NCBI RefSeq assembly: GCF_001421885.1
Contig: NZ_LMLH01000029.1
Location: forward strand, 62,001 to 126,000
DNA length: 64,000 bases
Direction: 5' to 3'
From: Pseudomonas sp. Leaf48
GTDB lineage: Bacteria; Pseudomonadota; Gammaproteobacteria; Pseudomonadales; Pseudomonadaceae
Below the pieces are notes generated by a model. That model saw only the letters and a list, made by a program, of their open reading frames with translations, searched no databases and was not told the origin of the DNA. The position numbers and the translations under genes were made by a program. Shown one piece after another: positions 17,844 to 26,063 of the stretch; the stretch's first letter is position 1, and each line of letters starts with the position of its first letter.

Positions 17844-18554
17844 TTATTTGACGTGCCGTCCGCCGTTGACGGTCAGTGTGGTGCCGGTCACATAAGGGCT
17901 GTCGAGCAAATAGCGCAGGCTTTGGTAGATCACTTCGCTGCCAGGCTCAATGCCCAGTGCGGATTTTGCCAGCGCCTTGGCGCGGTAGGCCGCATCGTCA
18001 TCGGCATTGAACAGTAGCAGGGCTGGCGCGATGCCGTTGACCTTGATGCCTGGCGCGTACTTCGCGGCGAAGGACAGGGTCAGGCTGTCGAGCCCGGCTT
18101 TACTGGCGCAATAGCCAATGTGCTTGCTGCTGCCCTTGCGGGTCACGTCATCGCCGATGTGCACGATGTCGGCCGGCGTCGAGCGTTGCAGCAAATCAGC
18201 GCAATGCAGGTTGATCAGGTAGGGCGCCAGCATGTGCACGCTGAACATGCGTGTGAACGCTGCGGCATCGGTGTCGGGGGTTTCGGCCAGCCATTCGGAA
18301 GCGTTATGGACAATCGCCCGCAGGCTGTCGGTATGGGTTTTCAGGTCGCTGATGAATGCGAAAATCCCGGTTTCACTGGAGAAATCCGCGAACAGTGCAG
18401 TCGCCCCCAGATCGCGCAGGGCTCGCACGCCCGGGCGCTCGGTGCGGTAGGTGAAGATCACCCGGTGGCCGTCTTCAAGCAAACGTTGCGCGCAGTGCAG
18501 GCCGACACGCTGGCCGGCGCCGGTGATGAGAATGGGGGCTGCGGAAGAGGTCAT
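17844..18554 (-). CDS. folM: Dihydromonapterin reductase (FolM)
   Basis: 236-residue SDR enzyme that reduces dihydromonapterin to tetrahydromonapterin, the pterin cofactor of phenylalanine hydroxylase in Pseudomonas. Shows TGAGQRVG (pteridine-reductase-type nucleotide motif), HNASEW and catalytic YCASK. ATG 18554 (MTSSAAPILITGAG) gives the normal length; an ATG nine codons earlier is less likely. It is 20 bases upstream of folE on the same strand. Confidence 0.9.
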   Translation of the reverse strand: MTSSAAPILITGAGQRVGLHCAQRLLEDGHRVIFTYRTERPGVRALRDLGATALFADFSSETGIFAFISDLKTHTDSLRAIVHNASEWLAETPDTDAAAFTRMFSVHMLAPYLINLHCADLLQRSTPADIVHIGDDVTRKGSSKHIGYCASKAGLDSLTLSFAAKYAPGIKVNGIAPALLLFNADDDAAYRAKALAKSALGIEPGSEVIYQSLRYLLDSPYVTGTTLTVNGGRHVK

Positions 18555-18627
18555 GAACGGCTCACGTCGCGGTAATAGCAAAACTATACCAGCGCGCGGT
18601 GGTGTTCACCTATCGAGGGTGCGTCGT

Positions 18628-18720
18628 CTGTGGGAGCCAGCCTGCTCGCGATGGCGGTAGATCAGGCGCCACTGATGTTGAATGTGGCGGCCTCATCGCA
18701 AGCAGGCTCGCTCCCGCAGG
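18628..18720. repeat. REP pair, diverged
   Basis: TGTGGGAGCCAGCCTGCTCG at 18629-18648 and its complement type GCAAGCAGGCTCGCTCCCGCA at 18698-18718, between folM and the ABM-domain gene. Confidence 0.85.
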
Positions 18721-18721
18721 T

Positions 18722-19294
18722 TTATCTATGATTTTGCGTGGAGGGCTCGACGTGCAAGTGGCGTGCAGGCGTGGCATTCAACCAGTTGGCCAGCAACCGG
18801 GTCGAGAGGGGAATGAAGAGATACACCATCATCGGCGTCAGGCACAGGGTGCTGACTAACACCTTGGGCAGCAATGCCATGTCACTGAGCAATGGGCCCA
18901 GTACAAAGTTGAACAGCATCGATACCGGAAAAAATGCCAGCCAGATCGCCACTGCCTGTTTCCAGCGTGGCGGTCGTTGACCGGCCGCACCGAACCAGCC
19001 TTCGATACCGCTTACCCGATGTTCGGTTGGATGGGCGAACAGATCGCTGCCACGTCCGAGCCAGGCAGTGCGCGAAGCGGAGTGCTCCCAGGCGTGCAGG
19101 GTCTGCTCGTCGGCGAAGCGAAAGATGATCTGGAATTCGTCATCGTCGGGCGGCGGAGCAAGCACGCCGGAGCCGAGATAGCCGGGGAAGTCGGTGGCCA
19201 GTTGTTCGCCTTCGCGCAACCAGGCGATCAGCTCCTGATAGCGGCCATCGGCAACGCGGCGAGCAACCATCAGCGTGACGGGTGAGGTAGACAT
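18722..19294 (-). CDS. Antibiotic-biosynthesis-monooxygenase (ABM) domain membrane protein
   Basis: 190 residues. The first about 95 form an ABM dimeric alpha/beta-barrel domain (FRFADEQTLHAWEHSASRTAWL is its signature); residues about 113-170 form two hydrophobic segments (AVAIWLAFFPVSMLFNFVLG and VLVSTLCLTPMMVYLFIPL), so it is membrane-anchored. The family is found near light- or stress-responsive genes, but its reaction is unknown. It is transcribed away from the MerR regulator; the 212-bp gap between them should contain both promoters. Confidence 0.78.
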   Translation of the reverse strand: MSTSPVTLMVARRVADGRYQELIAWLREGEQLATDFPGYLGSGVLAPPPDDDEFQIIFRFADEQTLHAWEHSASRTAWLGRGSDLFAHPTEHRVSGIEGWFGAAGQRPPRWKQAVAIWLAFFPVSMLFNFVLGPLLSDMALLPKVLVSTLCLTPMMVYLFIPLSTRLLANWLNATPARHLHVEPSTQNHR

Positions 19295-19506
19295 TGTGTA
19301 TCTCCGTAAATACGTCTGCGATGTTCCGGGTAGGAACTTCGCCAGGCACAGCGCCGGGGTGGTGGGCTGCCTCTGGGGACTAGCAAGGACTATTCCGTAT
19401 TCTACCTGTTTTCGTATTTGTTGTTTTTCGAGCAGCGATGGCTTGAATCAAAGTGGTGCAAGAGCGTTAAATGGGGGGCCGAACTACACATGGACGTAGA
19501 ACGCCG
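19295..19506. promoter_or_regulatory. Divergent promoter region of the ABM gene and the MerR regulator
   Basis: TTGAAT-N18-TTAAAT (about 19444-19473) is a plausible promoter toward the MerR gene; TAGAAT on the other strand (about 19398-19403) could be the -10 toward the ABM gene. GTTCC-N5-GGAAC at 19323-19337 is a small palindrome. No TGTACA-type MerR/LitR operator was found here by eye. Confidence 0.35.
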
Positions 19507-20466
19507 ATGCCCGTACTCACTGATGCTGCTTCAGGTGTACAGGTGTCCGCTTCGCTGGAACAGCAAGAGTTGTTTCCGATTCGCGAGGTGGCGCGCCTGA
19601 CAGGAGTCAACCCGGTCACGCTCCGGGCCTGGGAGCGCCGTCATGGGCTGATCGTGCCCACGCGCACCGAAAGTGGGCATCGCCTGTATTCGATGACCGA
19701 TATTGAGCGTGTTCGCAGTATTCTGGGCTGGATAGAGCGCGGTGTTGCTGTCAGCAAGATTGGCACGATACTGGCCAGGTCTGCTCCGTTGCAGCCATTG
19801 GCGCATCTGATTCCCAACGACCTGGTGCAAGCCGACTACGCGCAATGGCAGCAGCAGGTTCAGGCTGCCGTCAGCGCGTTTGACGAGATCCAGCTGGAGC
19901 GAATCTACGGGCAGATCTTTTCCACATATTCCCAAGCGGTGGTGTTTCAAGACATTCTGATGCCTGTCTGGAAGCAATTGCTGCATCGCCAGGATAGATT
20001 CGGCGGCTCCAGCGAGTGGCTGTTCTTCGATGGTTTCCTGCGGGATCGAGTGCTGCAACGACTGCTGTTGAATCGCGGTACAGATCCTCGAAGGGTGATT
20101 GTCGGCGCCCTGGCCGGCCAGTGCCGGGAACTGGAATTGCTGGTTGCCTCGCTGTTTCTTGGCGTAGGGCAGGCGGGAGTGCGAGTACTGAATATCGGTC
20201 AGTTGCTAGACGAACTGCCCCTGGTCTGCGAAAGGATCAGGCCCGAGGCGCTGGTGTTGTTCTCCAATCACCTGCCGGCAGCCGACTTGCCCCGGCGCTT
20301 GAACCGCCTGGCCATGAGCCTGGAATGCCGGTTGTTGCTGGCCGGGGATGCTTCTGATTTGGCGGAAGAGGAACTGGCCGGATCATCCATCGGTTGCCTG
20401 GGTCACGACGGCGATGTCATGTGCCAACGTCTGAAGCAGTTCCTGGCAGGCAATCTCGATACTTGA
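19507..20466 (+). CDS. MerR-family regulator of the LitR/CarH type lacking B12 ligands
   Basis: 319 residues. MerR winged helix at residues 23-70 (FPIREVARLTGVNPVTLRAW), then a four-helix and Rossmann-like B12-binding-type domain. The residues that bind adenosylcobalamin in CarH are missing: the Wx9EH motif reads W171 with Arg181-Val182, and the lower-ligand His position in GQCRELEL is Arg207. That fits class II LitR/PplR regulators of Pseudomonas, which sense light through a partner rather than through B12. ATG 19507 is chosen; an open frame starts at 19471. Its 3' end nearly touches the convergent gene at 20470. Confidence 0.85.
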   Translation: MPVLTDAASGVQVSASLEQQELFPIREVARLTGVNPVTLRAWERRHGLIVPTRTESGHRLYSMTDIERVRSILGWIERGVAVSKIGTILARSAPLQPLAHLIPNDLVQADYAQWQQQVQAAVSAFDEIQLERIYGQIFSTYSQAVVFQDILMPVWKQLLHRQDRFGGSSEWLFFDGFLRDRVLQRLLLNRGTDPRRVIVGALAGQCRELELLVASLFLGVGQAGVRVLNIGQLLDELPLVCERIRPEALVLFSNHLPAADLPRRLNRLAMSLECRLLLAGDASDLAEEELAGSSIGCLGHDGDVMCQRLKQFLAGNLDT

Positions 20467-20469
20467 GAG

Positions 20470-21075
20470 TCATTGATGCAAGGCGGGGTGAGTCAGCCGA
20501 TGCTGCTGCAGGATGTACTGGCGCAGGCGCTCGGTTTCGTCGGTATCACTCTGGCTCAATTGGTAGGCGTAGAAACCCTGTTCGGTTTCTTTCTCAAAGG
20601 TGCCGCGCAACGCGATCCGCTCATAGCCCGAAGGGCTGAACCACAGGGCAAAATGCTTGGGCGGTTTGGTCTTGTTGCGCACTTCCAGCAAAACCCCTTT
20701 GAACGACACTTCATGCACCCACATTGTGCCGGGTTGGCCAGTGGCGTTCTCCAGTGCCACAGGTTCATTGAGCACCAGCCGCCATGGTCGGACCAACGGC
20801 CCGTCTTCATAAATGGCAGGAACACCAAGGCGTAAATGCAAGGCATGGAATTCGTCTTCCACCAAGTGCAGGGGGAAGGCTATTTGCTGGTTTTCGAAAC
20901 TCGCCTGAATGGTCACCTGTTCATGCGCTGCCAGCCGGGTGAGCAAGTCACGGATTTGCGATCCACCGTTGACGAGCAGGCTCGACGTCGCATCCCGCAC
21001 ATTTAGCTGCGGGTTGTGTTGCATGGTCTGGATGAAATCCAGCTCATCCTGGGTCAGGAGTGCGTCACGATGCAT
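20470..21075 (-). CDS. Hypothetical protein downstream of the LOV photoreceptor gene
   Basis: 201 residues, no signal peptide or membrane segment. I do not recognise the family. The overall pattern (a beta-rich C-terminal part with TMWVHEVSFKGVLLEV and HFALWFSPSGYERIALRG) recalls a PilZ-like barrel, but the RxxxR and DxSxxG residues of c-di-GMP-binding PilZ are not evident. It lies 54 bases after the LOV gene on the same strand, so the two are probably co-transcribed, and it may be an output partner. Confidence 0.7.
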   Translation of the reverse strand: MHRDALLTQDELDFIQTMQHNPQLNVRDATSSLLVNGGSQIRDLLTRLAAHEQVTIQASFENQQIAFPLHLVEDEFHALHLRLGVPAIYEDGPLVRPWRLVLNEPVALENATGQPGTMWVHEVSFKGVLLEVRNKTKPPKHFALWFSPSGYERIALRGTFEKETEQGFYAYQLSQSDTDETERLRQYILQQHRLTHPALHQ

Positions 21076-21129
21076 GGTCAGCTCGAAAGGTATAATTACA
21101 AAGTCATTGGTGATTATAGTTAATGACCA

Positions 21130-21606
21130 TTAGTTCTCGGTTTTGTTTCTACCGTTCGTCGCCTGCAGTGCTGCAAGCTCAGACTTTAGCGCGGCCACCC
21201 GTGCTTCAAGCTGAACCACACGCTGTTGCGCCTTGACCTGAGCGGTGACGTCTTTCTGCACGCCGACGAAATAGGTTTGTCCGTCGTTGGGGTTCTTCAC
21301 CGTCGAAAGGGACAATTCGTTCCAGAACGGCGTGCCGTCCTTGCGGTAGTTTCTGAGGATTTCCCGGCAGGATCCTTGGCCTTTCAGCGCGGCGCGAATA
21401 GATGTCAGCGCTTCCTGATCCCGGTCGCCGGACTGCAGAAAGCGGCAGTCCTGATAGAGGATTTCTTCACTGGTGTAGCCTGTCAGGCGTTCGAATGCCG
21501 GGTTGACGTAAATCAGGATGTTGTCTTGATCGCCTTCCTTTTCGGCAATCACGATGCCGTCGTTAGAGGCATTTATGACCATCTGCAAAAGCTGCGCGTT
21601 AATCAT
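21130..21606 (-). CDS. Short LOV blue-light photoreceptor
   Basis: 158-residue stand-alone LOV (PAS) protein of the P. putida PpSB1/PpSB2 type. It has the flavin-binding YQDCRFLQ motif with photoactive Cys54 and the NYRKDGTPFWNELS strand. Residues about 118-150 (DVTAQVKAQQRVVQLEARVA) form the C-terminal J-alpha/coiled-coil. There is no kinase or DNA-binding domain, so it must signal by protein interaction, probably with the nearby MerR protein. ATG 21606 (MINAQLLQ) is preferred to 21618 because the known homologues begin there and GGAT precedes it. Confidence 0.93.
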   Translation of the reverse strand: MINAQLLQMVINASNDGIVIAEKEGDQDNILIYVNPAFERLTGYTSEEILYQDCRFLQSGDRDQEALTSIRAALKGQGSCREILRNYRKDGTPFWNELSLSTVKNPNDGQTYFVGVQKDVTAQVKAQQRVVQLEARVAALKSELAALQATNGRNKTEN

Positions 21607-21709
21607 CGTGGCATCCATTCGTGATTGATTGTCGATTGCATTCTAAAAGAACATTCAACAGCGGGCTGTTAATATCCCGGTCCTCTACTTGGTATCAGGA
21701 TTCAGATTG

Positions 21710-22165
21710 ATGAAAGTCGCCATCATTTCCGGCTCGGTCTATGGCTCGGCGGAAGAAGTTGCCCGCCACGCAGCGAGCATTTTGCAAGCCGCCGGTTTCG
21801 ACACCTGGCACAACCCGCGAGGCACGCTTGCAGACGTTCTGGCCTATGGCCCGCAAGCCTTTCTGGCAGTGACTTCGACCACAGGCATGGGCGAGTTGCC
21901 GGACAACCTGCAACCCCTGTATTCGACGATTCGTGACCAGTTGCCCGCCGCCTGGCGTGGCCTGCCGGGCGCCGTGATCGGATTGGGTGATGCCAGCTAT
22001 GGCGATACGTTTTGCGGCGGCGGCGAACTGATGCGGGAATTGTTCAGCGAGATGGGCGTTCGTGAAGTCGTACCGATGCTGCGTCTGGATGCCAGCGAAA
22101 GCGTGACCCCGGAGACGGACGCCGAGCCTTGGCTAGCCCAACTGATCAGCGCCTTGCAGGGCTGA
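21710..22165 (+). CDS. Flavodoxin (MioC-like short flavodoxin)
   Basis: 151-residue FMN electron carrier. ISGSVYGSAEEVARHAA is the phosphate-binding loop; TSTTGMGELPDNL and GLGDASYGDTFCGGG are the isoalloxazine-binding loops. It starts about 100 bases from the divergent LOV gene, so it may respond to the same signal. Partner enzyme unknown. Confidence 0.9.
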   Translation: MKVAIISGSVYGSAEEVARHAASILQAAGFDTWHNPRGTLADVLAYGPQAFLAVTSTTGMGELPDNLQPLYSTIRDQLPAAWRGLPGAVIGLGDASYGDTFCGGGELMRELFSEMGVREVVPMLRLDASESVTPETDAEPWLAQLISALQG

Positions 22166-22388
22166 GAGACACCCAATTGCAGAAGCAGTCATGGTTCTGG
22201 CGGCCAGGCATTCACTGCCCACCTGACCATGACTGGCGTCGGTACTTTGACACCGATGCGGTTTCCCACAGCGACTGACTCGCCGGGCCATCAAGCTGGC
22301 TGCCAATGCAACTACACGAACCCTGCGGGGGACTAGACTCGGTAATCATTGGATACACACCATAATAAAAAGACCGAGGTTTCTGGCC
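22166..22388. other. Intergenic region upstream of the aldolase gene
   Basis: 223 bases without a gene. No terminator after the flavodoxin gene was obvious. The promoter for the following operon should lie near 22330-22375, an AT-richer part (TTGGATACACACCATAATAA). Confidence 0.4.
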
Positions 22389-23171
22389 GTGTACATAGCT
22401 CCAGTCTTATCCCCCAATCGTGTAAAAGACCGGGTCAGTGCAGCCGAGTGGCAAACTCGCGTCGACCTCGCTGCCTGTTACCGACTGGTAGCGCAGCATG
22501 GCTGGGATGATCTGATTTTTACCCACATCTCGGCCAAGGTGCCGGGCACTGAAGACTTCCTGATCAACCCGTTCGGGCTGATGTTTGACGAAATCACCGC
22601 ATCGAGCCTGGTCAAGGTCGATCAGGCGGGCAACAAACTGATGGACAGCCCCTACGAGATCAATCCGGCGGGGTACACCATCCATAGCGCGGTGCATGAA
22701 GTGCGACACGACGTCGTTTGCGTGTTGCATACCCATACGGCGTCGGGTGTCGCCGTATCGGCGCAGAAACAGGGCATTGTGCCAATCAGCCAGCAGGCAC
22801 TGTTTGTTCTTTCCAGCCTGGCTTATCACCCCTATGAAGGTGTCGCACTCAACCATGAAGAAAAAGCGCGGTTGCAGGCCGATCTGGGCGAAAACAACTT
22901 CCTGATGTTGCATAACCACGGTTTGCTGACCTGCGGCAGCACCATCGCCGACACGTTTCTGATGATGTTTACCTTCCAGCGCGCCTGTGACATTCAGGTC
23001 ATGGCGCAAAACGGCAGTGCCGAACTGATTGCCATCGAGCCACAGGTTCTGGCCGGTGCCAAGGCGATGATTGCTGGCGTTACCCGAAGTGCTCAAGGAA
23101 TGGGCGGAGCGTTGGCCTGGCCGGCGCTGCTGCGCAAACTCGATAAACTCGACCCGGGTTACAAACTCTGA
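22389..23171 (+). CDS. Class II aldolase/adducin family protein
   Basis: 260 residues of the AraD/FucA/adducin fold. The zinc-binding histidines are in LHTHTASG and HNHGLL, as in metal-dependent class II aldolases; many paralogues act as decarboxylases or have unknown roles. The apparent start is GTG 22389 with CGAGG 10 bases before. Its stop shares one base with the start of the hydrolase gene, so they are translated together. Substrate unknown. Confidence 0.85.
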   Translation: MYIAPVLSPNRVKDRVSAAEWQTRVDLAACYRLVAQHGWDDLIFTHISAKVPGTEDFLINPFGLMFDEITASSLVKVDQAGNKLMDSPYEINPAGYTIHSAVHEVRHDVVCVLHTHTASGVAVSAQKQGIVPISQQALFVLSSLAYHPYEGVALNHEEKARLQADLGENNFLMLHNHGLLTCGSTIADTFLMMFTFQRACDIQVMAQNGSAELIAIEPQVLAGAKAMIAGVTRSAQGMGGALAWPALLRKLDKLDPGYKL

Positions 23172-24073
23172 TGGAACTCCCCGAGATCCCGCTGTGTGTC
23201 TGGCGCAAACGCAGCCAGATGTTTGAATTCCGCGGGCAGGCCATCCGCTACTGGACGGCAGGTCAGGGCGAGCCCCTGCTGCTCATTCATGGCTTTCCTA
23301 CAGCCAGTTGGGACTGGCACTACCTTTGGCAGCCGCTGGCCCAGCGTTTTCGTGTGATTGCCTGCGACATGTTGGGTTTCGGAGATTCCGCCAAACCGGT
23401 GGACCATGAATACAGCCTGCTGGAGCAGGCGGACCTGCAAGAGGCGCTACTCGCGCATTTGAAGGTCGAGCAAGCGGTGCACTTGTTGGCCCACGATTAT
23501 GGCGACAGTGTGGCGCAAGAACTGCTGGCCAGGCATTACGAATCGCGCGTGATGCTGGCCAGTTGCGTGTTTCTCAACGGCGGCCTGTTTCCTGAAACCC
23601 ATCGTCCGGTATTGGTGCAAAAGCTGCTGCTCAGCCCGTTGGGCTGGATGATCGGCCGCGCCTTCAGCCGGGACGGACTGGTAAAGAGTTTTCGGCAGAT
23701 ATTCGGGCCGCACACCCGCCCCAGCGAAAGCGAGATGGATGACTTCTGGAGCCTGGTGGAAAGCCATCGCGGGCCACGGATCATGCACAAATTGATCGGC
23801 TACATCCCCGAACGACGAGTCTGGCGTGACCGTTGGGTGACAGCGATGCAGCGTGGTGAAGTGCCGTTGCGGGTGATCGATGGCGAAGTCGATCCGATCT
23901 CCGGTGCGCATATGGTCGAACGTTATCGGCAACTGATTGCCGAGCCGGACACTGTGGTTTTGCCGGGCATCGGCCATTACCCGCAGATCGAGGCTGCGGG
24001 GCAGGTGCTCAGGCACTACCTGGAGTTTCGTGATCAATTGATGTCGCAACCGCGCAAAGTGGCCTGCTCCTGA
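23171..24073 (+). CDS. Alpha/beta hydrolase, haloalkane dehalogenase/epoxide hydrolase-like
   Basis: 300 residues, alpha/beta hydrolase fold. HGFPTASWDW is the oxyanion-hole loop; the nucleophile elbow AHDYGDSVA places Asp in the nucleophile position, which points to dehalogenase/epoxide-hydrolase chemistry rather than a serine esterase; the C-terminal GIGHYPQIE gives the catalytic His. Coupled to the preceding aldolase-like gene. No signal peptide; cytoplasmic. Natural substrate unknown. Confidence 0.83.
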   Translation: MELPEIPLCVWRKRSQMFEFRGQAIRYWTAGQGEPLLLIHGFPTASWDWHYLWQPLAQRFRVIACDMLGFGDSAKPVDHEYSLLEQADLQEALLAHLKVEQAVHLLAHDYGDSVAQELLARHYESRVMLASCVFLNGGLFPETHRPVLVQKLLLSPLGWMIGRAFSRDGLVKSFRQIFGPHTRPSESEMDDFWSLVESHRGPRIMHKLIGYIPERRVWRDRWVTAMQRGEVPLRVIDGEVDPISGAHMVERYRQLIAEPDTVVLPGIGHYPQIEAAGQVLRHYLEFRDQLMSQPRKVACS

Positions 24074-24218
24074 GCAGCCACAGGACCGTGTCTACTTCTT
24101 CAGTCAATCATCCCCCAGCCTTATCGCGCACCATTCAGCCTTCCTCGTGTTCATTGTGACTCGCCGCGCCGTGCCTGACACTCGGACCTATCGTCCCTAG
24201 GCCTGCTGGAGTCCCCCA

Positions 24219-25130
24219 ATGAATGAGTCTGTGCGCTTCGAAGATAAAGTTGTGATCATTACCGGCGCAGGTGGTGGCCTGGGACGCGCCCATGCACTGC
24301 TGTTCGCCAAGCAGGGCGCCAGGGTTCTGGTCAACGATCTCGGCGGCTCGGCCCAGGGCGAGGGCGCCAACGCTTCGGCGGCAGACCGGGTAGTCGCGGA
24401 GATTCGCGAGGCCGGCGGCATCGCCGAGGCCAACCACGACTCCGTCACCGATGGCGACAAACTTGTGCAACACGCCCTCGACGTTTTTGGCCGGGTCGAC
24501 GTGGTGGTCAACAATGCCGGGATCCTGCGCGACAAGACCTTCCACAAGATGGACGACGCCGACTGGGACCTGGTTTACCGCGTCCACGTCGAAGGGGCCT
24601 ACAAAGTGACCCGCGCGGCCTGGCCGCACATGCGTGAGCAAAACTACGGTCGGGTGATCTTCACTGCGTCCACCTCGGGCATCTACGGCAACTTCGGCCA
24701 GTCCAACTATGGCATGGCCAAACTCGGCCTCTACGGCCTGACCCGCACCCTCGCCATCGAAGGTCGCAAGAACAACATTCTGGTCAACGCCATCGCCCCG
24801 ACCGGCGGCACCCGCATGACCGAAGGCCTGATCCCGCCGCAAGTGTTCGAGCAACTGAAGCCGGAACTGGTCAGCCCGCTGGTGGTGTACCTGGCCAGCG
24901 AGAACTGCCAGGAAACCTCCGGCCTGTTCGAAGTCGGCGGCGGCTGGATGGGCAAGGTCCGCTGGGAGCGCAGCCTGGGGGCAGGGTTTGATCCGCGGGT
25001 TGGATTTTCGCCTGAGGACGTGGCTGCCCATTGGCAGCAGATTTGCGATTTCGAAGGGGCGGCGCATCCGAAGGACAATATTGAAGCGTTGAAAGAGATG
25101 ATGGGGAATTTGCAGAAGTATTCTCTGTAA
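24219..25130 (+). CDS. SDR dehydrogenase resembling the 3-hydroxyacyl-CoA dehydrogenase domain of multifunctional enzyme type 2
   Basis: 303 residues. NAD-binding TGAGGGLGRAHA, NNAG, and the catalytic triad with Ser in FTASTSG and YGMAKLGLYGL. The long N-terminal loop (NDLGGSAQGEGANASAADRV) and the C-terminal extension ending in an EALKEMM helix match the hydroxyacyl-CoA dehydrogenase part of peroxisomal MFE-2/17-beta-HSD4. Probably beta-oxidation of an unusual acyl chain. 145 bases separate it from the hydrolase gene; co-transcription is possible. Confidence 0.85.
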   Translation: MNESVRFEDKVVIITGAGGGLGRAHALLFAKQGARVLVNDLGGSAQGEGANASAADRVVAEIREAGGIAEANHDSVTDGDKLVQHALDVFGRVDVVVNNAGILRDKTFHKMDDADWDLVYRVHVEGAYKVTRAAWPHMREQNYGRVIFTASTSGIYGNFGQSNYGMAKLGLYGLTRTLAIEGRKNNILVNAIAPTGGTRMTEGLIPPQVFEQLKPELVSPLVVYLASENCQETSGLFEVGGGWMGKVRWERSLGAGFDPRVGFSPEDVAAHWQQICDFEGAAHPKDNIEALKEMMGNLQKYSL

Positions 25131-25224
25131 AGAGTTGCAGGCGGGTTTTGTCGGAACGATTTGCCAAGATTCTATGAAACCCAACCAGAACGATGAGAAG
25201 GGTAGAGCAACTCGCGTATACGGT

Positions 25225-25262
25225 ATCGGCAAGGCCACACTCTGTGTCCTTGCCGATTTTTT
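25225..25262 (+). terminator. Terminator between the SDR and amidase genes
   Basis: ATCGGCAAGG (25225-25234) and CCTTGCCGAT (25248-25257) with a 13-base loop, followed by six T. It ends the SDR transcript. Confidence 0.9.
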
Positions 25263-25271
25263 AATGGCGGA

Positions 25272-26063
25272 TCACAGTCCGGTTTTCGCAGGTGATTCAG
25301 GGAAGTACTTGTGTACCAGCGCCGCCAGGTTTGCGGCCGTCTGTGCGTCGATCACCCCATCGTAATTTTTCGGGCGAAAGTGCAACTGAAACGCGCGGAC
25401 AAGTGCTTTGAATCCCGCCTTGTTAGAGGCGTTAGATGTGTCATATCCATAACGTTTAAATAATCTCAATAATTCACATTGCGCCGGAACACCGGATGCC
25501 TCGTATTGCTGAAGATATTTGTCACGGGTTGATTCATCAAACCAGGCACCGACGCCCTTCAAGTAAAGTGTATGCCAGGGGAACTCTGGCCCGGGGTCGC
25601 TTCTGCGACCAATCGTGATATCGGAATGACCCAGAACATGCGTGGGGTTAATATCTGGATAACGCGTCAGAATATTCAGCGCCAGATCTTCAATCACGGC
25701 AATTTGCTCGGGATGATACGGCGGAAAAAAGAACTCACCATCGTTGTCGGTCGCCAGGTTGACGATTTCTACACCGATGGAAGACTCATTCAGCAGCCGG
25801 CGGTTACCCCACTGGCTGACGCCTGCATGCCAAGCGCGATCGCGTTCGTCCACCAGGTTGAAGACTTCCTGTTCCGTGTAGCCGGCTTCCAGGTAGGTCG
25901 GGTCGGTAATATCCGGAACCAGGTAATGAGCGCTGACAGACGGACCGGTCAATAAATCGATTGAGCGGGCAAAGTCGCTGGCGGTGTAGTGGAACACCAG
26001 AAAACGTACGCGACTGTCAAAGCCTGCAATTGAGCGATACTTGTTATATGTGATTTTTTTCAT
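25272..26063 (-). CDS. N-acetylmuramoyl-L-alanine amidase (AmiD/Amidase_2 type) without signal peptide
   Basis: 263 residues. Amidase_2 domain with zinc ligands in LVFHYTAS and in GHSDITIGRRSDPGPEFPW; the C-terminal 70 residues form a peptidoglycan-binding helical domain (FKALVRAFQLHFRPKNYDGVIDAQTAANLAAL). E. coli AmiD is an outer-membrane lipoprotein, but this one starts MKKITYNKYRS with no signal sequence. The start codon has no Shine-Dalgarno site (CTCCCC precedes it). The gene and its upstream DNA are AT-richer than the neighbours, hinting at acquisition. Confidence 0.85.
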   Translation of the reverse strand: MKKITYNKYRSIAGFDSRVRFLVFHYTASDFARSIDLLTGPSVSAHYLVPDITDPTYLEAGYTEQEVFNLVDERDRAWHAGVSQWGNRRLLNESSIGVEIVNLATDNDGEFFFPPYHPEQIAVIEDLALNILTRYPDINPTHVLGHSDITIGRRSDPGPEFPWHTLYLKGVGAWFDESTRDKYLQQYEASGVPAQCELLRLFKRYGYDTSNASNKAGFKALVRAFQLHFRPKNYDGVIDAQTAANLAALVHKYFPESPAKTGL

